A stretch of 64,000 bases of DNA from Gammaproteobacteria bacterium (GTDB taxonomy: Bacteria; Pseudomonadota; Gammaproteobacteria; Steroidobacterales; Steroidobacteraceae): NCBI GenBank assembly GCA_016707425.1, contig JADJHU010000002.1, forward strand, positions 286,834-350,833, given 5' to 3'. Each line of letters begins with the position of its first letter. The stretch's first letter is position 1. Shown piece by piece: positions 34,902 to 43,850 of this stretch. The notes below the pieces were generated by a model. It did no database searches. It had not been told where the DNA came from and was given only the letters and a program-made list of their open reading frames with translations. The position numbers and the translations under genes are program-made.

Positions 34902-35855
34902 TCAGCCGCCCTCGGGACCGTCGGTGCGCCCCTTGCGGTGCGGTGCGCCGGCAGGGTCGCTCTCGCCCGGCGGCTCCTCGGCGTCGGTTCCGTCGTCGGC
35001 GCCCTGGGCCTGGGGAGCAGCGATTTTCGCAGGCGCACGCCGGCGTGCCGGCGCACCCTTGCGTCGCACCGTCGCCTGGGGCTTGGGGCGCCCTCCGCGC
35101 GCAGCCCGCCGCTTCGGCGCCCCCGATTCATCGAGCTCGACGAATTCGTCCTCGCCCACGGAGACCTGCGGCCCGGACTCCTTCCCCTCGAGCACGGCGT
35201 CCGCAATCCCCGCCGCGTAGAGCTGGATGGCGCGCATGGCATCGTCGTTGCCCGGAATCACGTAGTCGATGCCCTCGGGCGAACAGTTCGTATCGACCAC
35301 GGCGAGGACCGGAATCCCGAGCTTCTTCGCCTCGTGGATGGCGATCTTCTCGTGACCGACGTCGATCACGAACATCGCGTCGGGAAGCGACTCCATTTCC
35401 TTGATGCCGCCCAGGCTCTTCTCCAGCTTTTCCATTTCGCGGCGGAGCTGGGTCGCCTCCTTCTTGCCGCGCCGGTCGAGCGTCCCGCTCTCGCTCATCT
35501 CGCGGATCTCGCCCAGGCGTTTGATCGACTGACGGATGGTCTTGAAGTTCGTGAGCATGCCGCCGAGCCAGCGCTGGTTCACGAAGGGCATGCCGCAGCG
35601 CTGTGCCTCGGCCTGCACGGCCTCGCGTGCCGAGCGCTTCGTACCGACGAACAGCAGACGGCCGCCATCGGCAATCACGTTCTTCACGAAGCCGGCAGCC
35701 TCCTGGTACAGGGGCTGCGTCTTCTCCAGATCGATGATGTGGATCCTGTTGCGCTCACCGAAGATGAAAGGGGACATCTTCGGATTCCAGAAGCGGGTCT
35801 GGTGTCCGAAGTGAACACCCGCTTCCAGCATCTGTCTCATGGACACGCCGGGCAT
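34902..35855 (-). CDS. rpsB: 30S ribosomal protein S2 with long C-terminal extension
   Basis: A small-subunit protein needed for S1 binding. The body (residues 1-240) is typical: MLEAGVHFGHQTRFWNPKM, LFVGTKRSAREAV, QRWLGGMLTNF and IPVLAVVDTNCSPEGIDYV. After GIADAVLEGKE about 75 further residues follow, first acidic and then Arg/Ala/Pro/Lys-rich, making 317 residues against 241 in E. coli. The ATG at 35855 (MPGVSMRQMLEAG) was chosen as the family start; the second Met is also possible. Confidence 0.95.
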   Translation of the reverse strand: MPGVSMRQMLEAGVHFGHQTRFWNPKMSPFIFGERNRIHIIDLEKTQPLYQEAAGFVKNVIADGGRLLFVGTKRSAREAVQAEAQRCGMPFVNQRWLGGMLTNFKTIRQSIKRLGEIREMSESGTLDRRGKKEATQLRREMEKLEKSLGGIKEMESLPDAMFVIDVGHEKIAIHEAKKLGIPVLAVVDTNCSPEGIDYVIPGNDDAMRAIQLYAAGIADAVLEGKESGPQVSVGEDEFVELDESGAPKRRAARGGRPKPQATVRRKGAPARRRAPAKIAAPQAQGADDGTDAEEPPGESDPAGAPHRKGRTDGPEGG

Positions 35856-35987
35856 CGATTGACTCCTCGTACGGGTTGGGCCTCCGCGCATCCCCCGCGG
35901 CCATTCCGGCAGGCACGGGGCCCGCTGGAACACCCAGCCGCAGGGTCTGCGATGCGCGTGTGGGTTCGTTGCCAAAAAAGGCCGCGC

Positions 35988-36016
35988 TTTATACCATCAC
36001 GCCCCCGTCGAAACAA
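35988..36016 (-). promoter_or_regulatory. Predicted rpsB promoter and leader
   Basis: On the minus strand, TTGTTT (-35, 36016-36011) and TATAAA (-10, 35993-35988) have a 17-bp spacer. Transcription from here would give a leader of about 120 nt before rpsB. In E. coli S2 represses its own operon by binding such a leader; here the leader is GC-rich with possible hairpins, but I cannot confirm the S2-binding motif. The divergent map gene starts at 36035, so the two promoters must be interleaved. Confidence 0.65.
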
Positions 36017-36034
36017 GGTGTTACGACCGCCCAG

Positions 36035-36820
36035 ATGGACTCACTCGGCAGCATGCAAGTGGCGATCAAGTCACAGGACGAGCAGGAGAAGATGCGCCTC
36101 GCGGGGCGCATGGCCGCAGACGTGCTCGACATGATTGCCGGGCACGTCGTGCCGGGCGTTGCGACGGAGGAACTCGACCGCCTCTGCCACGAGTACATCG
36201 TCGGCACGCAGCGCAGCGTGCCCGCCAATCTCAACTACCGGGGGTTCCCGAAGTCGATCTGCGTCTCTGCCAACCATGTCGTCTGCCACGGCATCCCGAA
36301 CGAGAAGCGCCTGAAGCCAGGCGACATCGTCAACATCGACGTGACCGTGATCCATGACGGCTTCCACGGCGATACGAGCCGCATGTACTTCGTCGGCAAG
36401 CCCTCGGTACAGGCACAGCGCCTCACCACGACGTGCTTCGAGGCCATGTGGCGCGGCATAGGGCAGGTCCGCCCGGGTGCGCGTCTCGGCGATGTAGGCC
36501 ACGCGATCCAGAGCTTCGTCGAGGAGCACGGCTTCTCGGTCGTGCGCGAGTACTGCGGACACGGCATCGGGCGTGTCTATCACGAGGACCCCCAGGTCCT
36601 TCACTACGGCGAACCGGGCACAGGCATCGAGCTCGTGCCCGGCATGACCTTCACGGTCGAGCCGATGGTGAACGCCGGCAAGCGCCACGTACGGCTGCTG
36701 CCGGACGGATGGACCGTGGTCACGCGGGACCACTCGCTCTCCGCGCAGTGGGAACATACGGTGCTCGTCACGGAGAGCGGCGTCGAGGTGCTGACGCTCG
36801 CTGCGCACGACCGGCGCTGA
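36035..36820 (+). CDS. map: Type I methionine aminopeptidase
   Basis: Removes the initiator Met from nascent proteins. Metal ligands are visible in VNIDVTVIHDGFHGDTSRMY (two Asp), in the His of GHGIGRVYHEDP, and in the Glu residues of MTFTVEPM and QWEHTVLV. The ATG at 36035 gives 261 residues; the ATG at 36053 (MQVAIKSQ) would give 255, closer to E. coli (264 with a different start). The longer frame from 35876 runs through the rpsB promoter. It is divergent from rpsB, as is usual. Confidence 0.96.
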   Translation: MDSLGSMQVAIKSQDEQEKMRLAGRMAADVLDMIAGHVVPGVATEELDRLCHEYIVGTQRSVPANLNYRGFPKSICVSANHVVCHGIPNEKRLKPGDIVNIDVTVIHDGFHGDTSRMYFVGKPSVQAQRLTTTCFEAMWRGIGQVRPGARLGDVGHAIQSFVEEHGFSVVREYCGHGIGRVYHEDPQVLHYGEPGTGIELVPGMTFTVEPMVNAGKRHVRLLPDGWTVVTRDHSLSAQWEHTVLVTESGVEVLTLAAHDRR

Positions 36821-36836
36821 CGACCGCGTCAGACCC

Positions 36837-39536
36837 ATGGCCAGCGATGACATTGCAGCGTCCGTCGCCGCGGACCCGCAGGAGCTCGCCTGGCCTCTGC
36901 TCGGGCAGCTGCGTGCGCGCCTGACGGGAGCGTCGCTGTCGCGGGAGAGCTGTCGCACACTCCTCGCCGAGGCACAGGCGGACCTGCGCGCGCGCTTCAT
37001 CGCCGAGGAGCCGGTCGAGGCGCTGGTACGCGCTCGCGCGCACTTCATCGATGCACTGCTCGAGGCACTGTGGCCGGCCTCACTCGGCGCGCTCGCACAG
37101 CGCTGGGCGCTCGTGGCCGTCGGCGGCTACGGCCGTGGCGAGCTCCACCCCTGCTCCGACGTCGATCTCCTGGTCCTCGTGCCCGAAGTGCCCGCAGGCG
37201 ATGAGCGCCGGCAGGCGGAGATGCTGGTGGCCTTCCTCTGGGACATCGGCCTCGAGGTCGGTCACAGCGTACGCACCGTGGCTGAGTGCGCCGCGGAGAG
37301 CGCGGCGGACGTGAGCGTCATGACGACACTCCTCGAGGCACGGCGGATCACCGGTGACCCCGCGCTCTTCGAGGCCATGCGTGCCGCGCTCGCGCCTGGG
37401 CACCTCTGGCCCGTGCGGGAGTTCTTCGAGGCAAAGCTGCGCGAGCAGACCGAGCGCCACCTGAAGGCAAACGACACGGCCTCCAACCTCGAGCCCAACG
37501 TCAAGACCGGCCCCGGCGGTCTGCGCGACATCCAGACCATCGGCTGGGTCGCCAAGCGGCACTTCGGGGCGGGGTCGCTCGCAACGCTCGTCGCCCACGG
37601 CTTTCTCACGCCCGCCGAACTGCGCCGGCTCGAGCAGGCCCAGGCCTTCCTCTGGAAGGTGCGCTTCGGACTGCACGTGCTCACCGGGCGGCACGAGGAC
37701 CGCCTCCTCTTCGATCACCAGATCCGCCTCGCGCAGACCTTCGGTTACGAAGACGGCTCCTACACGCTCGCCGTCGAGCAGTTCATGCAGCGCTACTACC
37801 GCACGGTGATGGACGTGAGCCTCCTGAACGAGCTGCTCCTGCAGCTGTTCCGCGAGGCAATCCTCGCCGACGGCGCGGTGGGCACCGCCCCACAAGTGCT
37901 CAACGCGCGTTTCCAGGTGCGCAACGACTATCTCGAGGCAGTGAACGACGAGGTCTTCGCCCGCACGCCCTCGGCGCTGCTCGAAGTCTTCGCACTCCTG
38001 CAGCAGAATCCTGCCATCCGCGGCCTGCGTGCGCCCACGATCCGCGCCATCGCACGCCATCTGTGGCTCATCGACGAGGAGTTCCGCCAGAACCCGCGCA
38101 ACCATCGCCTCTTCCTCGACATCCTGCGTGCGCCCGTCGGGGTCACGCACGAGCTCCGTCGCATGAACGCCTATGGGGTGCTCGGGCGCTACATCCCGGC
38201 CTTCGGCCGCATCGTCGGGCGCATGCAGTACGACCTGTTCCACGTCTACACGGTGGATGCGCACACGCTGTTCGTGGTGAGCAATCTGCGGCGCTTCGCC
38301 CTCCCGCAGTACGACCACGAGCTGCCGCAGGCATCCGCCGTGATGCAGCAGCTGGCGAGACCCGAGCTGGCCTACCTCGCAGCACTGTTCCATGACATCG
38401 CGAAGGGCCGCGGAGGCGATCACTCCGAGCTCGGCGCGGTCGACGCCGAGTCTTTCTGTCTCGAGCAGGGCCTCTCACGCTACGACGCCCGGCTCGTGGC
38501 CTGGCTGGTGCGCAATCACCTCGAGCTCTCGATCACCGCGCAGAAGCAGGACATCTCGGATCCGGAGGTGGTGAGCGCCTTCGCGCGCAGGGTCGGCGAC
38601 GAGACACACCTCGACCACCTCTATGTCCTCACCTGCGCCGATGTGCGCGGTACGAACCCGAAGCTCTGGAATTCCTGGAAGGCATCGCTCTTCAACGAGT
38701 TCCATGAGCGGGTGAGGCGGGCGCTGCGCCGGGGTCTCGAGAGCCCGATCGACGAGGATGAGCTCGTGCGCGAAACGCAGGACGCCGCTCGCCGCACGCT
38801 CGCGCTGCAGGGCATCGGGGAGGCGGCCATCGCACGGATCTGGCGGCGGCTGTCGGCGAGCTACTTCCTGCGGCACCGACCGGAGGAGGTCGCCTGGCAC
38901 ACGCGGCTCCTCGCCGAACACGAGCCCGGTTCCGCCGATGCGCTCGTCGGCCTCGAGGCCCGCAGCGAACGTGGCACGACCGCCGTGCTCACCCATACAC
39001 CCCATCGGCACCACGGCTTCGCCCGCACCACCGCCGTGCTCGACCAGCTTGGACTCACGATCGTCGATGCGCGCGTCACACCCACCGAGGACGGTTACAA
39101 CCTCGACCTCTACCACGTCCTGGAAGACGACGGCGCGGCAATCACCGATCCGGACAGGCTGCGCGAGATCGAGCGCGCGCTCGTACGCTCACTGCAGAGG
39201 CCCGGGGAACCGCCACCGGCGGTTTCGCGCCGTACCCCCCGGCAGGTGCGCATGTTCAACACACCCACGCACGTCCTCGTGAGCGTCGATGAGCGCAATC
39301 ACCGCTCGGTGCTCGAGCTCGTCGCGGGCGACCGGCCGGGGCTGCTGTGCGACGTGGCTAGGGTGCTCATGGACGAGGGCGTGGAGCTGCACGCCGCCAA
39401 GATCATGACCGTCGGCGAGCGCGCCGAGGACGTCTTCTACCTCACCAACCGGCGCGGCCAGCCGCTCGCGGAAATCGCGGCGCAGCAGCTGCGTGCACAC
39501 CTCGTCGAGACCCTCGACCGGCGCCCCGGCACCTGA
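36837..39536 (+). CDS. glnD: Bifunctional uridylyltransferase/uridylyl-removing enzyme GlnD
   Basis: The nitrogen sensor that uridylylates and deuridylylates PII proteins according to glutamine. The 899-residue protein has the nucleotidyltransferase motif GGYGRGELHPCSDVDLLVL (about residues 95-115), the conserved EPNVKTGPGGLRDIQT, an HD domain with LFHDIAKGRGGDHSELG, and two C-terminal ACT domains (the second around residues 820-890). It lies 16 bp after map. The gene order rpsB-map-glnD is conserved in gammaproteobacteria. Confidence 0.97.
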   Translation: MASDDIAASVAADPQELAWPLLGQLRARLTGASLSRESCRTLLAEAQADLRARFIAEEPVEALVRARAHFIDALLEALWPASLGALAQRWALVAVGGYGRGELHPCSDVDLLVLVPEVPAGDERRQAEMLVAFLWDIGLEVGHSVRTVAECAAESAADVSVMTTLLEARRITGDPALFEAMRAALAPGHLWPVREFFEAKLREQTERHLKANDTASNLEPNVKTGPGGLRDIQTIGWVAKRHFGAGSLATLVAHGFLTPAELRRLEQAQAFLWKVRFGLHVLTGRHEDRLLFDHQIRLAQTFGYEDGSYTLAVEQFMQRYYRTVMDVSLLNELLLQLFREAILADGAVGTAPQVLNARFQVRNDYLEAVNDEVFARTPSALLEVFALLQQNPAIRGLRAPTIRAIARHLWLIDEEFRQNPRNHRLFLDILRAPVGVTHELRRMNAYGVLGRYIPAFGRIVGRMQYDLFHVYTVDAHTLFVVSNLRRFALPQYDHELPQASAVMQQLARPELAYLAALFHDIAKGRGGDHSELGAVDAESFCLEQGLSRYDARLVAWLVRNHLELSITAQKQDISDPEVVSAFARRVGDETHLDHLYVLTCADVRGTNPKLWNSWKASLFNEFHERVRRALRRGLESPIDEDELVRETQDAARRTLALQGIGEAAIARIWRRLSASYFLRHRPEEVAWHTRLLAEHEPGSADALVGLEARSERGTTAVLTHTPHRHHGFARTTAVLDQLGLTIVDARVTPTEDGYNLDLYHVLEDDGAAITDPDRLREIERALVRSLQRPGEPPPAVSRRTPRQVRMFNTPTHVLVSVDERNHRSVLELVAGDRPGLLCDVARVLMDEGVELHAAKIMTVGERAEDVFYLTNRRGQPLAEIAAQQLRAHLVETLDRRPGT

Positions 39537-39676
39537 TCGCCCTGCATGAACCGGCGCTGGACGGGCAGCCCGTCCTTCGGCACCATGCGCGCCTGTCCGG
39601 GGAGGGCGGAGCCGATGAATCCACTGCACATGCTGGTCGAAGAGGTCCCCGAGCCGCTGCCAGCGGACGCCCGGCC

Positions 39677-40318
39677 ATGAATTTTCTGTCCCGGCTGATG
39701 CCCCGCGAAGGGCGCTTCTTCACGTTCTTCGAGCGGCACGCCGATCTGATCCTCGAGGCTGCCACGGTGCTCGCGCAGCTGCTGCGGGACTATGGCAATC
39801 GCGCGGGGCGCGAGGCCGGCATCGCCCGTATCGGAGAGCTCGAGCACGCCGCAGACCGGGTGACACGCGAGACGGTGGGGCTCCTGCACCAGACCTTCGT
39901 CACGCCGCTCGACCGCGACGACATCCATCGCCTGATCTCGCACATGGACGATGTGCTCGATCTCATCCAGGATACCGCAGAGGCACTCAGCCTCTACGAC
40001 ATCGAACTGCTCACCAATGAGTCCTGCGAACTCGCGGAGCTGCTGCGCGAGTGCTGCGTGCGCATACAGGGAGCGGTGCGGCTGCTGCGCCGTGCGGGCA
40101 ACGGCCCGGAGACGCTGCGCCTGTGCAATGAGATCGATGCCCTGGAATCCCAGGCCGACCGCGTGATGCGCGCCGGGATCTCCAAGCTCTTCCGCGAGGA
40201 GCAGGACGTGCGCCAGCTCATCAAGCTGGAGACGGTCTACCAGCTGCTCGAGGCGGCGACCGACCAGTGCGAGGACGTCGCGAACATCATCGAGGGCGTG
40301 GTGCTGGAGAACGGCTGA
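39677..40318 (+). CDS. DUF47/PhoU-like phosphate transport regulator
   Basis: A 213-residue all-helical protein of the DUF47 family (PhoU-like, often annotated as Pit accessory protein). It begins MNFLSRLMPREGRFFTFFERHADLI and contains ELEHAADRVTRETVGLLHQTF and PLDRDDIHRLISHMDDVLD, the acidic patches thought to bind metal. It ends 2 bp before pit, and this pairing with a low-affinity phosphate transporter is common. It presumably tunes Pit activity, though the mechanism is not defined. Confidence 0.92.
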   Translation: MNFLSRLMPREGRFFTFFERHADLILEAATVLAQLLRDYGNRAGREAGIARIGELEHAADRVTRETVGLLHQTFVTPLDRDDIHRLISHMDDVLDLIQDTAEALSLYDIELLTNESCELAELLRECCVRIQGAVRLLRRAGNGPETLRLCNEIDALESQADRVMRAGISKLFREEQDVRQLIKLETVYQLLEAATDQCEDVANIIEGVVLENG

Positions 40319-40320
40319 GC

Positions 40321-41322
40321 ATGGACACGTCGATCGCCTTCAGCGCGCTCGTGCTCCTGGTCGCACTCGCCCTGTTCTTCGACTTCCTGAACGGCTTCCA
40401 CGACGCCGCCAATTCCATCGCCACGGTCGTCTCGACAGGGGTGCTCAAGCCGTATCAGGCGGTGATCTGGGCCGCCTTCTTCAATTTCCTCGCCGTTGCG
40501 TTCTTCGAGCTCAAGGTGGCCGCCACCGTCGGCAAGGGGATCGTGTCCCCCGAGTTCGTCGATGCACGCGTGATCTTCGGCGCGCTCGTCGGGGCAATCG
40601 CCTGGAATCTCCTCACGTGGTACTACGGCATTCCCTCGAGCTCCTCGCATGCGCTCATCGGTGGCCTGATCGGCGCAGGGGTCGCCAGGGCGGGGCCCGG
40701 CGTGCTGCTCGCCCCCGGGATCCTCAAGACCACCGCCTTCATCGTCATCTCGCCGCTGCTCGGCATGTTCCTCGGCGCGTTCATCATCATCGCGATCTCG
40801 TGGCTCCTGTTCCGCTCATCGGCGCGGCGTGTGGACCGCTGGTTCCGCCGGCTCCAGCTGGTCTCCTCGGCCTTCTACAGCCTCGGTCACGGCAGCAACG
40901 ACGCACAGAAGACCATGGGCATCATCTGGCTGCTGCTGATCGCGGCCGGCGTCAGCTCGAGCGATCACCTCCCCTTCTGGGTGATCGTCAGCTGCTATCT
41001 CGCGATTGCGATCGGCACGCTCTTCGGCGGCTGGCGGATCGTGCGCACGATGGGCCAGAAGATCACCAAGCTCCGCCCCGTCGGCGGCTTCGCGGCCGAG
41101 GCCGGTGGCGCGCTCACCCTCTTCCTCGCCTCGGGCCTGGGCGTCCCGGTCTCGACGACACACACGATCACCGGCGCCATCATGGGCGTCGGCACGGCGC
41201 AGCCGTTCTCCGCGGTGCGCTGGGGCATCGCCAAAGGCATCGTCATCGCCTGGCTGCTCACCATCCCCGCCTCGGCGGCAATCGCCGCACTGGCATGGTG
41301 GGCGAGCACGCTGGTCGGCTGA
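40321..41322 (+). CDS. pit: Inorganic phosphate transporter, PiT family
   Basis: A low-affinity metal-phosphate/proton symporter in the inner membrane. The 333-residue protein has about ten hydrophobic segments. The two inverted PiT signatures are seen as LNGFHDAANSIATVVSTG near the N-terminus and LGHGSNDAQKTMGI in the second half; GIPSSSSHALIGGL and GVPVSTTHTITGAI are the paired re-entrant-type loops. The ATG at 40321 follows the DUF47 stop by 2 bp, so the genes are almost certainly co-transcribed. Confidence 0.95.
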   Translation: MDTSIAFSALVLLVALALFFDFLNGFHDAANSIATVVSTGVLKPYQAVIWAAFFNFLAVAFFELKVAATVGKGIVSPEFVDARVIFGALVGAIAWNLLTWYYGIPSSSSHALIGGLIGAGVARAGPGVLLAPGILKTTAFIVISPLLGMFLGAFIIIAISWLLFRSSARRVDRWFRRLQLVSSAFYSLGHGSNDAQKTMGIIWLLLIAAGVSSSDHLPFWVIVSCYLAIAIGTLFGGWRIVRTMGQKITKLRPVGGFAAEAGGALTLFLASGLGVPVSTTHTITGAIMGVGTAQPFSAVRWGIAKGIVIAWLLTIPASAAIAALAWWASTLVG

Positions 41323-41385
41323 CGACCCGGCCTCGCGCTCAGGAGCGCCGCAACGGTACGGCCCTGCGGATCGTCCGACCAAGGC

Positions 41386-41414
41386 TTGCTCCCGGCGGGC
41401 CTTGCCCGTATAAA
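41386..41414 (+). promoter_or_regulatory. Predicted dapE promoter
   Basis: TTGCTC (41386-41391) and TATAAA (41409-41414) are separated by exactly 17 bp and lie 42 bp before the dapE ATG. This is the only strong sigma70-like pair in the 133-bp pit-dapE gap, so dapE is probably transcribed on its own. Confidence 0.65.
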
Positions 41415-41455
41415 GCGCGCACTCCGCAGGACTGGCCGGGGAGCATTCCGCCGCA

Positions 41456-42583
41456 ATGTCACCCACGCTCGCGCTCACGCTGGATCTTATCGGCCGGCCG
41501 TCCGTCACTCCGGCCGATGAGGGCTGTCAGGACGTCATGGCCGCACGACTGGAGAGGCTCGGCTTCCAGATCGAGCGCCTGCGCTTCGGCAGTGTCGAGA
41601 ACCTGTGGGCGCGTCGGGGCGTACAGGGGCCGGTGTTCTGCTTCGCGGGCCATACGGACGTCGTGCCTCCCGGCCCCCTGGAGGAATGGCAGAGCGATCC
41701 CTTCCGGCCCGCGTTGCGGGACGGCATGCTCTACGGGCGCGGCGCGGCCGACATGAAGAGCGGGCTCGCCGCGATGATCACGGCGACCGAGGAGTTCGTC
41801 ACCAGCCATCCCGGGCACCGGGGCACGATTGCCTGTCTCATCACCAGCGACGAGGAAGGACCCTCCGTCGACGGCACGAAGAAGGTCGTCGAGACACTGC
41901 TCGCACGGGGTGAGCGCATCGACATGTGCGTGGTCGGCGAACCCTCGAGCGAGCGCGAAATCGGGGACATGGTGAAGATCGGCCGGCGCGGCTCCCTCAG
42001 CGGACGCCTGACCGTGCATGGCGTGCAGGGGCACATCGCCTATCCGCAGCTCGCCGAAAACCCGGTGCACACCTTCGCACCGGCGCTCGCGGAGCTCACG
42101 AGCCGTCGCTGGGACGAGGGCAACGAGCACTTCCAGCCCACCAGCTTCCAGATCTCGAATTTCAATGCAGGCACGGGCGCACCCAACGTCATCCCCGGCG
42201 AGCTCAAGGCGCGCTTCAATCTGCGCTACTCGCCCGTGCAGAGCATCGAGCAGCTGAAGGAGACGGTGGAGTCGATCCTGAAGCGCCACAAGGTGCGCTA
42301 CACGCTCGAGTGGTATCTCTCGGGCGAACCGTTCTTCACGCCCCCCGGACGCCTCTCGACCGCCGTGTGCGACGCGGTCGAGGCCGTGACCGGCCGGGCG
42401 CCCGCGCTCTCGACCAGTGGCGGCACCTCGGACGGCCGTTTCATTGCCCGCATGGGCGCGGAGGTGGTCGAGCTCGGGGTCGTCAACCGCACCATTCACA
42501 AGGTCAACGAATGTGTCGGCGTTGCCGAGATCGATGCGCTGCACCGCATGTACGTGCAGGCACTGCGCAATCTCCTCGGCTGA
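41456..42583 (+). CDS. dapE: Succinyl-diaminopimelate desuccinylase
   Basis: Releases LL-diaminopimelate in the lysine/peptidoglycan precursor pathway. The M20 dizinc peptidase motifs are FCFAGHTDVVPPGPLEEW, GRGAADMKSGLAAM and ITSDEEGPSVDGTKK, with ELGVVNRTIHKVNECV near the end. It has 375 residues, as in E. coli. The ATG at 41456 fits the family start. Confidence 0.97.
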   Translation: MSPTLALTLDLIGRPSVTPADEGCQDVMAARLERLGFQIERLRFGSVENLWARRGVQGPVFCFAGHTDVVPPGPLEEWQSDPFRPALRDGMLYGRGAADMKSGLAAMITATEEFVTSHPGHRGTIACLITSDEEGPSVDGTKKVVETLLARGERIDMCVVGEPSSEREIGDMVKIGRRGSLSGRLTVHGVQGHIAYPQLAENPVHTFAPALAELTSRRWDEGNEHFQPTSFQISNFNAGTGAPNVIPGELKARFNLRYSPVQSIEQLKETVESILKRHKVRYTLEWYLSGEPFFTPPGRLSTAVCDAVEAVTGRAPALSTSGGTSDGRFIARMGAEVVELGVVNRTIHKVNECVGVAEIDALHRMYVQALRNLLG

Positions 42584-42621
42584 CGTTCGACACGCGGCCG
42601 GACCCGGGACGGAAGCGTCGC

Positions 42622-43122
42622 TCAGGTCGCCGGCCGGGCACCGCGCACATTACCCGCGACGCCGGCAAATCCCAGCACCAGCGCTGCGATCAGCACCCAG
42701 CCGGGCATCGAGAGCCCGAGGAAGGTCCAGTTCACCGTACCGCACTCCCCCGATGCCGTCAGCACCCGGCGGATGACTTCGAACAGGGGTGAAAACTCCA
42801 GCATGACCTCGAGCGGCGCACCGCAGGAGGGCACCGTGCCTGGCGGCAGGCTCTGCACGTAGAGGTGCCGGGCGGCAACGCCTGCCGTACCCGCCGCCGC
42901 AATGCCGATGAGCAGCGCGTACACGTGGCGACCCCAGCGGCGCGGGTGGTGCCAGGCGGCGAGCAGGAACACGATGCCGAGAACGAAGACGCCGACCCGC
43001 TGGAAAATGCAGAGCGGACACGGTTCGAGCCCGAGTCGCCCCTGGGCATAGAGAATCGCGTAGGCCAGCATGGCCGCGCAGCATGCAGCCCCGAGGATGT
43101 TCACGGCCCGGCGAGTGCTCAT
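42622..43122 (-). CDS. dsbB: Disulfide bond formation protein DsbB
   Basis: Reoxidises DsbA with quinone in the inner membrane. The sequence has four hydrophobic helices, the first periplasmic Cys pair in LEPCPLCIFQR, and the second pair in TVPSCGAP and SGECGTV. The ATG at 43122 (MSTRRAVNILGAAC) gives 166 residues, the normal size; a start at 43161 would add 13 residues and overlap tsaB by 4 nt. It lies 35 bp after tsaB on the same strand. Confidence 0.94.
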   Translation of the reverse strand: MSTRRAVNILGAACCAAMLAYAILYAQGRLGLEPCPLCIFQRVGVFVLGIVFLLAAWHHPRRWGRHVYALLIGIAAAGTAGVAARHLYVQSLPPGTVPSCGAPLEVMLEFSPLFEVIRRVLTASGECGTVNWTFLGLSMPGWVLIAALVLGFAGVAGNVRGARPAT

Positions 43123-43157
43123 GGGTGGCTGGCGTCCGCCGCGAATGAAGTGCGACA

Positions 43158-43850
43158 TCATAGCTGCGGCCGTGCAACGTTGTCCCGCAGATAGACCGGC
43201 AGCGCCTCCCCCGCCCCCACCGTCTCACCGCGCGCAAATGCGCCTGCGGCAAGCAGCGCGATCTTCTCGGCACGCGGCAAGCATTCTGCCCGGACGCCTG
43301 CAAGCAACGGTTGCAGCGCCGACGCGAGCCCGGGATACGCCCGGAAACCGTGGCCGGCACCGTGCCAGCCCTTCGCCAGAACAGCGGCGAAGGTCCCGGG
43401 CACTTCATCCGGCCCGAGCACAGCCTCGGCAGCGACGGCCTCGGGGAGACCCGCTCCATCGCGCCGGAATGCGCCCGCGTAGACCTGCCCCATGCGCGCG
43501 TCGTTGCACACAAGCACACCGGGCGCGGCCGACTCCCCGCGCAGTACTCGCAGCGCCACGGCCGCGAGATCCGAGACCGGCACGACCGGCAGCCGCGCGG
43601 CGAAGGCAAGGCCCTGGGCAACGCTCGCCGCCAGCCGAACGCCGGTGAAGGCGCCCGGGCCGCGCCCGAAGGCGAGCGCATCGAGCTCGCCGAGTGACAG
43701 ACCCGCATCCGCCAGCAGCGCATCGATCATCGGCAGCAGGCGCTCCGAGTGCCCGCGCCCGAGCTCGAGGCATTCGCCCCGCAGCGTGTCACCGCTCAGG
43801 AGCGCCACGGAGCAGGCCTCGGTGGCTGTATCGAAGGCGAGGAGCCTCAT
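43158..43850 (-). CDS. tsaB: tRNA threonylcarbamoyladenosine biosynthesis protein TsaB
   Basis: The ASKHA-fold partner of TsaD in t6A37 tRNA modification. It begins MRLLAFDTATEACSVALL and contains the conserved FGRGPGAFTGVRLAASVAQGLA and NDARMGQVYAGAF. Length is 230 residues, against 231 in E. coli. Its ATG overlaps the end of the YoaA-type helicase gene (ATGA); the same neighbours occur in E. coli. Confidence 0.96.
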   Translation of the reverse strand: MRLLAFDTATEACSVALLSGDTLRGECLELGRGHSERLLPMIDALLADAGLSLGELDALAFGRGPGAFTGVRLAASVAQGLAFAARLPVVPVSDLAAVALRVLRGESAAPGVLVCNDARMGQVYAGAFRRDGAGLPEAVAAEAVLGPDEVPGTFAAVLAKGWHGAGHGFRAYPGLASALQPLLAGVRAECLPRAEKIALLAAGAFARGETVGAGEALPVYLRDNVARPQL

